Assembly (NCBI GenBank): GCA_900554225.1
Contig: USGH01000001.1
Coordinates: forward strand, 1-47,796
Reading direction: 5' to 3'
From: an uncultured Eubacteriales bacterium
GTDB lineage: Bacteria > Bacillota > Clostridia > Oscillospirales > CAG-272
DNA length: 47,796 nucleotides
Shown here piece after piece: positions 15,559 through 24,481 of the stretch; the stretch's first letter is position 1, and the number at the start of each line of letters is the position of its first letter. The notes under the pieces are model-generated. The model was not told the DNA's origin, searched no databases, and was given only the letters and a program-made list of their open reading frames with translations. The translations under genes and the position numbers were made by a program.

Positions 15559-15992
15559 CGATATTTCTCCGCCTCCGCCTGTGCCATTGTGTCGCACCGC
15601 TCGTTGTACGGGTGACCGGCATGACCCTTGACCCAGCAGAACGTTACCGTATGCTTTTCACAGAGCGAGAGGAGCGCGTCCCACAGATCGGGATTCAGTG
15701 CCGCAGAGCCGTCCCCCTTTTTCCAGCCGCGCTTTTTCCACGCTTTCGCCCAGCCCTTGCCCATCCCGTCACAGACATACCGCGAATCCGAGATCAGCGT
15801 CACGGAGCATGGCTCCCGCAGTGCCTCCAGTGCGCGGATCACGGCAGTCAATTCCATCCGATTGTTTGTGGTATCCGCCTCTCCGCCGCACAGCTCCTTT
15901 TCCTTTCCTTTATATACAAGGATCGCGCCCCATCCGCCCGGACCGGGGTTTTTCTTGCACGATCCGTCCGTGTAGATATCCACTGCCTTCAT
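15555..15992 (-). CDS. rnhA: Ribonuclease HI
   Basis: 145 residues, close to E. coli RNase HI (155). All catalytic residues are in register: Asp9 (YTDGSC), Glu47 (NNRMELTAV), Asp69 (SDSRYV) and Asp134 (NERCD), plus His124 in KGHAGH. The basic handle KKRGWKKGDG is present. It degrades RNA in RNA-DNA hybrids in the cytoplasm. The start is the ATG at 15992 after GGAGGAAA; a longer in-frame form would begin at the promoter itself (16024-16052). Confidence 0.97.
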   Translation of the reverse strand: MKAVDIYTDGSCKKNPGPGGWGAILVYKGKEKELCGGEADTTNNRMELTAVIRALEALREPCSVTLISDSRYVCDGMGKGWAKAWKKRGWKKGDGSAALNPDLWDALLSLCEKHTVTFCWVKGHAGHPYNERCDTMAQAEAEKYR

Positions 15993-16023
15993 CGCTTTCC
16001 TCCGCGTTTTGTCAATATCGGAC

Positions 16024-16052
16024 AGTATACCATACCGTGTACGGAATGTCAA
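16024..16052 (-). promoter_or_regulatory. Promoter of rnhA-DUF1294
   Basis: On the - strand, TTGACA (16052-16047), 17 bp, TATACT (16029-16024) with ATGG before the -10. Confidence 0.88.
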
Positions 16053-16107
16053 GACAGACCGAACCGGCAGAAAAATCCGATTTGTCCCGTAATTTGTCCC
16101 ATTCCTA

Positions 16108-16135
16108 TTGAAATTGGTAAAATTTATGGTATACT
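16108..16135 (+). promoter_or_regulatory. Promoter of the SGNH-isomerase-DUF6807 operon
   Basis: TTGAAA (16108-16113), a 16-bp spacer, TATACT (16130-16135) preceded by ATGG. Divergent from the rnhA promoter. Confidence 0.8.
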
Positions 16136-16191
16136 ATAGCAAAGGAAATCGGTATCTGTCCACCAAACGGACAAACGACAAGGAGGAAATT

Positions 16192-16848
16192 ATGTTATTT
16201 GAAAATGGCGACCGCATCGTATTTACCGGAGACTCCACCACCGACAACGGACGGGGCAGACCGGTAGGCGAGGGACTGTGGGATGGCGTCGGCAGCGGCT
16301 ATGTGCGCGTGATCGAGAACATCCTGAATGTGGTATATCCGGAACGGCTGTACTGGATCTCCAATACCGGCGTAAGCGGCAATACGACCCGCGACCTGCA
16401 CGATCGTTGGCAGAACGACGTCATGGCACTCAAGCCCGACTGGGTCAGCGTGATGATCGGCGTGAACGACATCTGGCGCAGATTCGACTGCCCGGCGATC
16501 ACCTCTTCGCACGTATATGCCGCGGAATATAAGGATCTTCTCTCCAAGATGATGGAGCGCACGCTGCCCACCGTCAAGGGCATGATCCTGCTCTCCCCCT
16601 ACTACATCGAATCGAACCGCGAGGACAGTATGCGTATGGCGGTCGATGAATACATCGGCATCTGCTCGGACGTGGCGAAGAAATACAACACCGTGTTCGT
16701 CAACCTCCAGCGCGCCTTTGACGATTATCTCGTGTACCGCCACTCCTCCTACATCGCGTGGGACAGAGTCCATCCCGGTCCGATCGGCTCCACCATCATC
16801 GCCCGCGAATTTCTGAAGGCGGTGGGGATCGACCGTTCGTTCCTGTAA
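16192..16848 (+). CDS. SGNH/GDSL family hydrolase (esterase)
   Basis: 218 residues with the four SGNH blocks: FTGDSTTDNG (nucleophile Ser), NTGVSGNTTRD (Gly), VMIGVNDIW (Asn) and WDRVHPGPIG (Asp and His). There is no signal peptide, so it is probably cytoplasmic. It resembles carbohydrate esterases that deacetylate sugars. AGGAGG sits before the ATG at 16192; the longer opening from 16108 begins in the promoter and is not used. It is the first gene of a three-gene operon with a TIM-barrel isomerase and a DUF6807 protein. Confidence 0.85.
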   Translation: MLFENGDRIVFTGDSTTDNGRGRPVGEGLWDGVGSGYVRVIENILNVVYPERLYWISNTGVSGNTTRDLHDRWQNDVMALKPDWVSVMIGVNDIWRRFDCPAITSSHVYAAEYKDLLSKMMERTLPTVKGMILLSPYYIESNREDSMRMAVDEYIGICSDVAKKYNTVFVNLQRAFDDYLVYRHSSYIAWDRVHPGPIGSTIIAREFLKAVGIDRSFL

Positions 16849-16860
16849 GGCGGTGCGGCA

Positions 16861-17700
16861 ATGGTGAAATTTGGTTGCTGTCTCCCGGGCGGATCGTTTA
16901 TGCCGGAGGGTGTCGCGGAGGTACCGCAGTCCCCGGCGGATTCCCTTGTCGCGAAGTGCCGCTACATCCTTGAGACCGGATTTGACTTCACGGAGGTCGC
17001 GGGCGGGATGCTTGTCGGACTGGACGACGCGGGCTGGAGAATGGTCTTGTCCGAGAATGAAAAAAGCTCCCTTGGACTGTACGCGGCAAACAGTCTCTTT
17101 CCTAAGGAATTGAAAATGGGCGATCCGACAGCGGATCGGGATGCGCAAAAGGCGTATATCCAAAAGCTCGTCGATCGGTTCGTGCCGCTGGGGATCCGCT
17201 ACGCGGTATTCGGCAGCGGCGTCGCAAGAAGCATCCCGGACGGCGTATCGCGGGCAGACGGCATTGCGGCACTCCGCCGCTTCATGGGCGATTTCGCGGA
17301 CTGCGCCTATTCCCGCGGCGTCACACTGGTGATCGAGCCGTTGCGCAAAAAGGAAACCAACGTCTATGTCACGGTTCCGGAAACCGCCGCGGAGGTGCGT
17401 ACCCTGGCAAATCCCGGGATCCGTCTTTTGTGCGACGCGTTCCATATGGCGGAGGAGGGGACCCCGGCGGACGCGGTGCTCGCGGCGGGAGAGCTGATCC
17501 GGCACTGTCATATGGCGGAGGCACCGGATCGCACCTGTCCCGGCAAATATACCACCGGAGATCCGCAGTACAACCGGGATTTCGCGCACTGCCTGAACCG
17601 GATCGGGTATACGGGCGGTGTGTCGGCGGAATGCGGCTTTGACGATTTCAGGACGGATGTGCCGCAGATCCTCGCGTACCTGCGGGAGATTTTCGCGTAA
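16861..17700 (+). CDS. Sugar phosphate isomerase/epimerase family TIM-barrel protein
   Basis: 279 residues of the AP-endonuclease-2-like barrel used by xylose isomerase, IolE/IolI and tagatose epimerase relatives. Metal-binding positions appear as LVIEPLRKKETN (Glu), CDAFHMAEEG (Asp, His) and HCHMAEAPDR (His), with a final Glu in SAECGFDD. It starts 12 bases after the SGNH gene. It probably isomerises or dehydrates a sugar or inositol derivative released by the neighbours. Substrate unknown. Confidence 0.8.
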   Translation: MVKFGCCLPGGSFMPEGVAEVPQSPADSLVAKCRYILETGFDFTEVAGGMLVGLDDAGWRMVLSENEKSSLGLYAANSLFPKELKMGDPTADRDAQKAYIQKLVDRFVPLGIRYAVFGSGVARSIPDGVSRADGIAALRRFMGDFADCAYSRGVTLVIEPLRKKETNVYVTVPETAAEVRTLANPGIRLLCDAFHMAEEGTPADAVLAAGELIRHCHMAEAPDRTCPGKYTTGDPQYNRDFAHCLNRIGYTGGVSAECGFDDFRTDVPQILAYLREIFA

Positions 17701-17716
17701 ATTCGAGGGATATACG

Positions 17717-18757
17717 ATGGATAAGATTCTCTATACGGCAAAAACAGCCCTGTGGGAGGATCCGGTACGCTTCTCCGGTACGCTTCCCGACGGCTGCAAC
17801 GCGCTGATGACCGAGGACGGCAGGGCATTCCCGGCACAGAATACAGAAAATGGCGTGACGGCGATTGTGACCTGTGCGGCGGACGAGGTGCTGACTCTCC
17901 TCCCCGGAAGGGCGGATTTTCCGAAAATGCACCTGACGACGGGTACGGATTGTCTGGCGATCGAGCGGTGCGGTGCGGTGATCGGCGGGTATTACTGGGA
18001 TCATGCGATCTGGAAACCGTATTTCGGACCGGTTTGCGACGATGCGGGGCACCCGTTCACCCGGATCGATTTTTCGGCGCAGGAGCATCCGCACCACCGT
18101 TCCGTCTATATAGCGGTCGGTGACGTAAACGGCGTGGACGCATGGAACGAACCGGCAGACTGCGGCATTGTGCGGGTCGAAGGGCTGGAGAACGTGGTCT
18201 GCGGTGCGGCATTTACGTCCTTCACAGCGCACAATCTCTGGACGGATCACGCGGAAAAGCCCCTTCTGCGCGAGACGACGACGTATACGCTGTACAACCA
18301 GTCCGATGCGTGCCGGATGCTCGATATTGCGGTGACGTTCACGGCGGATTTTGGTGAGGTGGTGTTCGGCGCGACCAAGGAAGCGGGACCGCTGGGGATC
18401 CGGATGCGGGATGAGCTGCGTGCGGACAAGGGAACCGGGCTGATCACCAACGCCCGCGGCGAAAAAACGGAGGCGGAATGCTGGGGTCGCGAGGCAGAGT
18501 GGTGCGATTATACCGGGACAATGCCGTTAGGCACGATGGGGATCGCGGCATTCGACCATCCGGACAACGAACGGTACCCGACTGCGTGGCACGTCCGGGA
18601 TTACGGCTTGTTTGCGGCGAACAACCTCTACTTCAAGGGCGGTCTGACGATCCACGGCGGCGACAGTCTGACCTATCGGTTCCGCATCCTCTTCCATCGT
18701 GCGGAGATGACGGCAGACGAGCTCGCGGCAAAATACGCGGAATACATCGGAAAATGA
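17717..18757 (+). CDS. DUF6807 (PmoA-like) family protein
   Basis: 346 residues of beta-rich sequence with the family hallmark IDFSAQEHPHHRSVYIAVGD, then VNGVDAWNE. The family is often labelled methane oxygenase PmoA in databases, a misnomer; members accompany sugar oxidoreductases in polysaccharide-degrading bacteria. The His-rich EHPHH may bind metal or sugar. The ATG at 17717 follows the isomerase stop by 16 bases with GAGGG upstream. There is no signal peptide. Family assignment is good; activity unknown. Confidence 0.78.
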   Translation: MDKILYTAKTALWEDPVRFSGTLPDGCNALMTEDGRAFPAQNTENGVTAIVTCAADEVLTLLPGRADFPKMHLTTGTDCLAIERCGAVIGGYYWDHAIWKPYFGPVCDDAGHPFTRIDFSAQEHPHHRSVYIAVGDVNGVDAWNEPADCGIVRVEGLENVVCGAAFTSFTAHNLWTDHAEKPLLRETTTYTLYNQSDACRMLDIAVTFTADFGEVVFGATKEAGPLGIRMRDELRADKGTGLITNARGEKTEAECWGREAEWCDYTGTMPLGTMGIAAFDHPDNERYPTAWHVRDYGLFAANNLYFKGGLTIHGGDSLTYRFRILFHRAEMTADELAAKYAEYIGK

Positions 18758-18767
18758 TTCCTTGCGA

Positions 18768-18804
18768 GAGACCCATGCGGAACGGATCCGTGTGGGTCTT
18801 TTTT
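18768..18804 (+). terminator. Terminator of the SGNH-isomerase-DUF6807 operon
   Basis: AGACCCA (18768-18774) pairs with TGGGTCT (18792-18798) around an inner CGGA/TCCG stem, followed by a T-run. The 190 bases after it, up to the next promoter, show no gene that I can support. Confidence 0.88.
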
Positions 18805-18991
18805 GCCTGCTGCCCTGCTTCCTTTTTCACAAGGAGCGGCTGTGTGATCGGTGGATGAGGTGGGGGCAGGCGCGCGTTGGTATGCGGGAGAGGTTCGGCA
18901 CAATATCCAAAACAGGCGGTGCGGATTTGCGCAAAACGCCGAAATGTACAGAGAATCATGAGCTAAAGATGTCACTATTGCGGCAGACCCA

Positions 18992-19020
18992 TTGACAATG
19001 TGGGGAGAACGTTATATACT
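18992..19020 (+). promoter_or_regulatory. Promoter of the first solute-binding lipoprotein
   Basis: TTGACA (18992-18997), 17 bp, TATACT (19015-19020). The leader is about 58 bases. Confidence 0.88.
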
Positions 19021-19084
19021 ATGTATAATATAGCGCGTTTGCAAGCCGAAGAAAATATATAGAACGCGAACACAGGAGTCATAT

Positions 19085-20587
19085 ATGAAACGTAGGATAT
19101 TCACGCTGCTGCTCTGTGCTCTTCTTGTGGCACCGACGCTCCTTTCCTGCTCCGGCGGGGAAACCAAGGATACCGAAAACGATACCTCCGCTGCCGACAG
19201 CACGACCGAAACCGTGGAAGAGACGGAAACGCTGTCCGATTATGAGATGCGCCAGCTGATCTCCGATGATCTTGAGGATACCGATTTCGGCGGGCGGGAT
19301 TTCCGTGTGCTGACCACCGCGCATGATACCTACGATGCGGTGACGTTCGAGATCGTGGCGGAGGAGCTGACCGGAGACGCATGCAACGACGCGGTATACA
19401 ACCGGAATCTGGAGATCGAGAACCGCTTCAACACCAAGGTCACGTGCAATACGGAAAAGGAACCGTTCAAGGTCATCAAGACTGCCGTGACTGCCGGGAC
19501 GGACGACTACGATCTCGTTGGCACCTACAATTTCCAGGTCTACCATCTGATTTCCGCAGAGGCGGTCATGAACTGGCTGGAGGTTCCGCACGTCAATCTG
19601 GAGAAGCCATGGCACAATGCACTCGCCAACCAGAACGCGACGATCAACAACCGTCTCTACGCCATCTGCTCCGACCTTTCGATCACCTCCATGACCTACA
19701 CCTACGCCACCTTCTTCAACATCGAGATGATGGAAGACTACGGCTACAGTGCGGACGATCTGTACACCCTTGTGCGCGACGGCAAGTGGACGATCGACAA
19801 GCTGTCCGAAATGGTTGCAGGGATGTACAAGGACGTCAACGGCGACGGCAAGGCGGACAAGGAGGACATTTCCGGCTCCGGCAATCACATCACCAATCCC
19901 GCGGATGTATGGCTGACCGCGTTTGACCAGCCGCTGTTCACCATGAACGACGACAACACCTATACGATCAACTTCATGAGCGAAAAAACGACCGCGATCA
20001 TTGAGAAGCTCGTCGATTTCCACTACAACAATCCGGGTGTATACCTGCCGGCGAACCAGTATGACGAGCAGACGTATTTCCTGAACGGTCAATTCGCAAT
20101 GGCTCCCCTCCGCTTCCATTGCGCCTATACGAAGCTGCGCGACATGGAGGATCCGTATTCCATGCTCCCGTATCCGAAGTGGGATGAGGCGCAGAGCGCG
20201 TATTACACCAACGCGGACGACAAATTCACGGCGTTTATGATTCCGCTGACGGCATACAACAACATCGATTTTGTCGGTACGATCTTTGAGGCACTGTGCG
20301 CCATCAGCTATAAGAAGGTCTATCCGGAGTATTACGACGTCGCGCTCAAGGGCAAGTACGCCACCGATTCCAATACCGCGGAGATGATCGATCTCATCAT
20401 GGCGGGCCGTAACTTTGACTTCACGTTCCAGTTTGGCGAAACCTACTTCCAGCGGCTGCCGTATATGATCCGCGAGCTGATCTCTGCCAAGAACACCAAT
20501 CTCGCCTCCAAGTACGATACCGCCGCCAAAAAGCTCTACACCCAGATCGACGAGAAGCTCCTGCCGCTCTACGGTGTGGAAAAATAA
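19085..20587 (+). CDS. Extracellular solute-binding lipoprotein (family 1 type), orphan
   Basis: 500 residues. A lipoprotein signal peptide (LLLCALLVAPTLLSC, lipid-modified Cys about 22) is followed by a Thr/Glu/Asp-rich linker of about 25 residues and a two-lobed binding domain. A calcium-loop-like DVNGDGKADKED sits near residue 257, where family 1 sugar-binding proteins often bind Ca2+. AGGAG precedes the ATG at 19085. No permease or ATPase gene is nearby, so it must use transport partners elsewhere or act as a sensor or scavenger. It is clearly paralogous to the gene at 22725-24191. The ligand is probably an oligosaccharide, by family. Confidence 0.85.
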   Translation: MKRRIFTLLLCALLVAPTLLSCSGGETKDTENDTSAADSTTETVEETETLSDYEMRQLISDDLEDTDFGGRDFRVLTTAHDTYDAVTFEIVAEELTGDACNDAVYNRNLEIENRFNTKVTCNTEKEPFKVIKTAVTAGTDDYDLVGTYNFQVYHLISAEAVMNWLEVPHVNLEKPWHNALANQNATINNRLYAICSDLSITSMTYTYATFFNIEMMEDYGYSADDLYTLVRDGKWTIDKLSEMVAGMYKDVNGDGKADKEDISGSGNHITNPADVWLTAFDQPLFTMNDDNTYTINFMSEKTTAIIEKLVDFHYNNPGVYLPANQYDEQTYFLNGQFAMAPLRFHCAYTKLRDMEDPYSMLPYPKWDEAQSAYYTNADDKFTAFMIPLTAYNNIDFVGTIFEALCAISYKKVYPEYYDVALKGKYATDSNTAEMIDLIMAGRNFDFTFQFGETYFQRLPYMIRELISAKNTNLASKYDTAAKKLYTQIDEKLLPLYGVEK

Positions 20588-20676
20588 AATACGGCTTTGA
20601 CAGGCGGGGATACATTGTACCTTTCCTTCATGATAAACTCCTACTTTTGGGTTCTCTTGCCGGGGGACTAAAGGGG

Positions 20677-20720
20677 AAAATACCGGGTATGCGCGTATAC
20701 GTGTATCCGGTATATTTCTT
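20677..20720 (+). terminator. Hairpin after the first solute-binding gene
   Basis: ATACCGG and CCGGTAT arms near 20680-20687 and 20707-20714, with A-rich and T-rich edges, about 95 bases past the stop. The tail is ATTTCTTT, so termination is plausible rather than strong. Confidence 0.5.
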
Positions 20721-20784
20721 TGCCGCTGTCCGATGGCGAAATTCACAAATCTGCGTGGGAGAGGGGTTTTGTGCCGTGCCTGTC

Positions 20785-20813
20785 TTGATTTTCCCGCCGC
20801 GATATGGTATACT
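20785..20813 (+). promoter_or_regulatory. Promoter of the ACT-UPF0210 operon
   Basis: TTGATT (20785-20790), 17 bp ending in ATGG, TATACT (20808-20813). Confidence 0.82.
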
Positions 20814-20853
20814 TCTACCAGAGAAAAAACACAGGTATGGAGGATACAAGAAG

Positions 20854-21123
20854 ATGAAAGCCGTTATCACCGTAGTCGGATATGACGATGTCGGGATCCT
20901 TGCCAAGGTAGCCGCGGTATGTGCGGACAACCACGCGAATATCATCGATGTGACGCAGTCCGTTATGAAGGAGATGTTCACGATGGTCATGCTCGTCGAT
21001 ATTACCACGCTCCGGGACGATTTCGCGACCATGCAGCGGGAGCTGTACGCGCTCGGCGAGAGGATCGGCATGAAGATCCACGTCATGCACGAGGAAATCT
21101 TTGAGTCGATGCACCATATCTGA
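20854..21123 (+). CDS. ACT domain protein (UPF0237 type)
   Basis: 89 residues forming a single ACT domain: VVGYDDVGILAKVAAVCADN is the ligand-binding loop, and NIIDVTQSVMKEMFTMVMLV gives the strands that follow. ACT domains bind amino acids as regulatory ligands. The ATG at 20854 is preceded by GGAGG; the longer opening from 20647 crosses the promoter and is rejected. The gene is 18 bases upstream of UPF0210, a partner conserved across many Firmicutes and archaea, suggesting an amino-acid-responsive subunit. Confidence 0.9.
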   Translation: MKAVITVVGYDDVGILAKVAAVCADNHANIIDVTQSVMKEMFTMVMLVDITTLRDDFATMQRELYALGERIGMKIHVMHEEIFESMHHI

Positions 21124-21141
21124 GGCAGGGCGGGGAAGCAT

Positions 21142-22500
21142 ATGTTAAATACAAAAGATATTCTGGAAACGATTCGGATGATCGACGACGAAAATCTCGA
21201 CATCCGCACGATCACGATGGGACTGTCCCTCCTCGATTGCGCCGACAGCGACATACACCGTTCGACAGAGAAGATCTACGATAAGATCACACGCCGTGCC
21301 GAACATCTGGTGGCAGCCGGTGAGGAGATCGAGCGCACCTACGGCATCCCGATCATTCACAAACGGATCGCGGTCACACCCATCGCGCTTCTGACGGCGG
21401 TATCCGGCGGAGATCCGGTAGAATATGCGAAAATCCTGGAGAAAGCATCCCAGGCGGTCGGCGTGAACTTCATCGGCGGCTACAGCGCACTGGTTCACAA
21501 GGGCTTTGCGGCGGGCGATGAGGCACTGATCCGCTCCATCCCGGAAGCACTGGCGACCACGGAACACGTCTGTTCCTCCGTCAATATCGGTTCCACGAAG
21601 GCGGGGATCAATATGGATGCGGTGGGCATGATGGGCAGGGTCGTCAGGGAATGCGCGGAGAAAACGCAGGACAACAACTGTATCGGTGCTGCCAAGCTCG
21701 TCGTATTCTGCAACGCGCCGGAGGACAATCCGTTTATGGCGGGGGCGTTCCATGGGATCGGAGAGCCGGACTGCGTGATCAACGTCGGCGTATCGGGCCC
21801 CGGTGTCGTGCGTTCCGCGCTTGCCAAGCATCCGGACGGCGATCTGACCGAGGTGGCGGACGTGATCAAGAAAACGGCGTTCAAGATCACTCGGATGGGG
21901 CAGCTCGTCGGCACTGTGGCATCCCAGAAGCTCGGCGTACCGTTCGGCATCGTGGATCTGTCCCTTGCACCGACACCGGCAGTCGGCGATTCCGTCGCGC
22001 ACATTCTTGAAGAAATGGGACTGGAGATCTGCGGTACCCACGGGACGACGGCGGCACTGGCACTGCTCAATGACGCGGTGAAAAAGGGCGGCGTAATGGC
22101 ATCGTCCCATGTCGGCGGACTCTCCGGCGCGTTTATCCCGGTGTCCGAAGACGCAGGCATGATCGCGGCGGCACGGAGTCACGACCTGTCCATCGAGAAG
22201 CTGGAGGCAATGACAGCGGTCTGCTCGGTCGGACTCGATATGATCATCCTCCCCGGCGAGACCCCCGCTTCCACCATTTCGGCGATCATCGCAGACGAAG
22301 CGGCAATCGGCATGGTCAACTCCAAAACGACGGCGGTGCGCGTGATCCCCGCGATCGGTAAGAAGCCGGGCGAGGAGCTGGAATTTGGTGGACTCCTCGG
22401 CAGCGGACCGATCATGGATCTCCATCTCGACCGGTCGAGTGAAAAATTCATCGCGCGCGGCGGCAGGATCCCGGCACCGATGCAGTCGCTCAAAAACTGA
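21142..22500 (+). CDS. PFL family protein (UPF0210 / DUF711)
   Basis: 452 residues, the normal UPF0210 length. Characteristic stretches are FIGGYSALVHKGFAAGD, SSVNIGSTKAGINMDAVGMM and VGVSGPGVVRSAL. The family has a barrel-like fold related to glycyl radical enzymes by shape only; there is no C-terminal glycyl motif here, so it is not a working lyase of that class. It follows an ACT protein in the same operon, the usual arrangement. Function is unknown. Confidence 0.92.
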   Translation: MLNTKDILETIRMIDDENLDIRTITMGLSLLDCADSDIHRSTEKIYDKITRRAEHLVAAGEEIERTYGIPIIHKRIAVTPIALLTAVSGGDPVEYAKILEKASQAVGVNFIGGYSALVHKGFAAGDEALIRSIPEALATTEHVCSSVNIGSTKAGINMDAVGMMGRVVRECAEKTQDNNCIGAAKLVVFCNAPEDNPFMAGAFHGIGEPDCVINVGVSGPGVVRSALAKHPDGDLTEVADVIKKTAFKITRMGQLVGTVASQKLGVPFGIVDLSLAPTPAVGDSVAHILEEMGLEICGTHGTTAALALLNDAVKKGGVMASSHVGGLSGAFIPVSEDAGMIAAARSHDLSIEKLEAMTAVCSVGLDMIILPGETPASTISAIIADEAAIGMVNSKTTAVRVIPAIGKKPGEELEFGGLLGSGPIMDLHLDRSSEKFIARGGRIPAPMQSLKN

Positions 22501-22518
22501 AGCCGTATGGCAAATACA

Positions 22519-22555
22519 AAGCACCCGTTTCCGGAATGTGGGACGGGTGCTTTTT
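22519..22555 (+). terminator. Terminator of the ACT-UPF0210 operon
   Basis: GCACCCGT (22521-22528) and ACGGGTGC (22543-22550), followed by five T residues. Confidence 0.92.
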
Positions 22556-22640
22556 GAAACGGAAGGGAGGTGATAGGGGAAATACCTCCAATATTTTTGC
22601 AAAACGGCGTGGTAAGATGCATAAATACCCCATTTTTCTC

Positions 22641-22669
22641 TTGCATTTTTCGAAGATATATGCTATACT
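22641..22669 (+). promoter_or_regulatory. Promoter of the second solute-binding lipoprotein
   Basis: TTGCAT (22641-22646), 17 bp, TATACT (22664-22669), 55 bases before the start codon. Confidence 0.82.
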
Positions 22670-22724
22670 GACCATAGCATTTCTGCATCATAACGAAAAA
22701 ATTTTAGAAAGGGATACTGTACCT

Positions 22725-24191
22725 ATGAAAATGAAGAAATGGGTTTGGCTTGTGCTGTTTGCCATGCTGCTGACCGGCTGCTCACAGACCAAGGAAAACG
22801 AGACAGGCAACGAGACGACGGCGGATACCTCTGCGGAGACAGAAACGGTAGCAGAGACGGAAACGGAGATCTCCGACGATCTGCCCGATGTGACCTTTGA
22901 CGGTCGTGAATTCCGTACCTATACGCGGGACTGCTGTGAGGGTGTACACGTCAACGGTCTGTACATCGAGGATCTGACCGGGGACGTAGTAAACGACGCC
23001 GTATACACGCGCAATCTGACCGTGGAGGAACGGTTCAATGTGAAGATCGTTGCACCGATCACGGGAGCGGACGGAGACTGCACGGCACTCAACACAGCGG
23101 TCACCGCCGGAGACGACATTTGCGAGGTCGCGGACTGGCACTATAAGCATCTCGGCGACAGCGCGGCAAAGGGGTATTTCGTCGATATGCACTCTATCGG
23201 TGTGCTGGGCATGGATAAGCCGTGGTGGTACCAGAACGTAAACGACGCGTATTCCGTGGGTGGTCACTACTACATCATGGTCGGCATGTACGACACGGAC
23301 AACTTCCTCGACAACATCTGTATGTACTTCAATAAGAATCTCCTGGAGGTCACGCTTCCGGAGGAGGATCTGTACACCGTGGTCAAGGAAGGCAAGTGGA
23401 CGGCGGACAAATTCATGTCTCTTGCCGCGCAGTCTGCGGTCGATCTGGATGGCGACGGCACCATGGATCCGACAAAGGATCAGTTTGCATATGGACAGGC
23501 GAACGGCTATTCCTTCGCGTTCCAGTTCGCATGGCAGCAGCCCGTTACGGAGCGCGATGCCGACGGCTATCCGGTGACGTGCATCAATACGAGCCACATG
23601 ACCGATATGGTCGAAAAGCTGCACAGTATGCTGTTTGAAAATTCCGAGAACATCATCGACGAATCCGACGAGCAGGCCGTCAACGCCTTCAAGGAGGATC
23701 GCGAAATGTTCCAGCTGCAAGCCCTCAAGGCAGCATCGATCAACTTCCGCGATATGGATTCCGACTTTGGTATCCTTCCCATGCCGAAATGGGATGAAGC
23801 ACAGGACAAGTATTACACGCACGCAACCGCGCATACCTCTGCCGTAGCGATTCCGGTGACGAAAGACAACGACGGATTTGTATTCGCCGAAACGATCCTG
23901 GAGGCACTGGCAGCAGAAGGATATAAGCAGGTTCGTCCCGCCATCTATGATGTGGCTCTGAAGTCGAAGTACACGCGCGACGAGGTCTCCTATGAGATGA
24001 TCGACATCGTGGTCCATGGCAGAACCGCAGATTTCGCGGAGATTTTCGACAATTGGGGACTGACCTACACCCTAGACCATCTGACCCGTAAGAAATCGGC
24101 GGATTGGGCGTCCTTCTACCAGAGCCAGACCAAAACGCAGGAAAAGGCAGTCGGCGACGCAGTGGCTCTGTTCATGGGTCTGGACAAATAA
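22725..24191 (+). CDS. Extracellular solute-binding lipoprotein, paralogue of 19085-20587
   Basis: 488 residues. The signal peptide WVWLVLFAMLLTGC has a lipobox Cys near residue 17, then a Thr/Glu linker. It shares an order of motifs with the first copy: DLTGD, NDAVY, RNL, ERFN, then LYTVVKEGKWTADKF and PKWDEAQDKYYTHA. The Ca-loop-like DLDGDGTMDPTKD is also kept. The ATG at 22725 was chosen because it follows AGAAAGGG and starts the signal peptide; the upstream in-frame opening crosses the promoter. No permease genes adjoin. The two copies probably arose by duplication and have diverged widely outside the motifs. Confidence 0.85.
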   Translation: MKMKKWVWLVLFAMLLTGCSQTKENETGNETTADTSAETETVAETETEISDDLPDVTFDGREFRTYTRDCCEGVHVNGLYIEDLTGDVVNDAVYTRNLTVEERFNVKIVAPITGADGDCTALNTAVTAGDDICEVADWHYKHLGDSAAKGYFVDMHSIGVLGMDKPWWYQNVNDAYSVGGHYYIMVGMYDTDNFLDNICMYFNKNLLEVTLPEEDLYTVVKEGKWTADKFMSLAAQSAVDLDGDGTMDPTKDQFAYGQANGYSFAFQFAWQQPVTERDADGYPVTCINTSHMTDMVEKLHSMLFENSENIIDESDEQAVNAFKEDREMFQLQALKAASINFRDMDSDFGILPMPKWDEAQDKYYTHATAHTSAVAIPVTKDNDGFVFAETILEALAAEGYKQVRPAIYDVALKSKYTRDEVSYEMIDIVVHGRTADFAEIFDNWGLTYTLDHLTRKKSADWASFYQSQTKTQEKAVGDAVALFMGLDK

Positions 24192-24259
24192 GCGCACCGA
24201 TACAAAACGGTACCGGACAGGCAAACACCGGCACAGGAGACTGCAAACAAATCGCATAA

Positions 24260-24300
24260 CAAAGGCGGAGGCAAACCCACGTGGCGAACCTCCGCCTTTG
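24260..24300 (+). terminator. Large hairpin after the second solute-binding gene
   Basis: A perfect 12-bp inverted repeat, CAAAGGCGGAGG and CCTCCGCCTTTG, without a long T-tract. A smaller GTGTGCG/CGCACAC repeat follows at about 24322-24348. I see no gene between 24192 and 24481. Confidence 0.6.
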
Positions 24301-24439
24301 CTGTACGGCATATTGTTTTCAGTGTGCGGTGTTGTCCGCGGCGCACACTTCAGATGACTGCGGAAGCCTCTGTCACTGCGATTCCACTGCCGTAGCGATA
24401 CCGGGGAAGCTATTCCTGACGATAGCTATCTGCAAAAAC

Positions 24440-24470
24440 GAAAAAAAGCATATCTGCACGATACGCTTTT
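24440..24470 (-). terminator. Terminator of the tRNA operon
   Basis: On the - strand AAAAGCGTAT pairs with ATATGCTTTT with one bulge, followed by a T-run, 12 bases past the end of tRNA-Gly. Confidence 0.75.
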
Positions 24471-24481
24471 CATTCTTATGA

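Noticed and set aside
16108..16191. A longer N-terminus for the SGNH hydrolase
   Set aside because: The extra codons lie in the -35 to -10 promoter region; the ATG at 16192 follows AGGAGG.
19085..20746. Long open frames antisense to the first solute-binding gene
   Set aside because: They mirror its codon pattern on the other strand and have no ribosome site or domain; the + strand product has a lipobox and known fold.
21142..22500. UPF0210 as a second glycyl radical enzyme
   Set aside because: No glycyl motif near the C-terminus and no thiyl Cys motif; the PFL name is historical.
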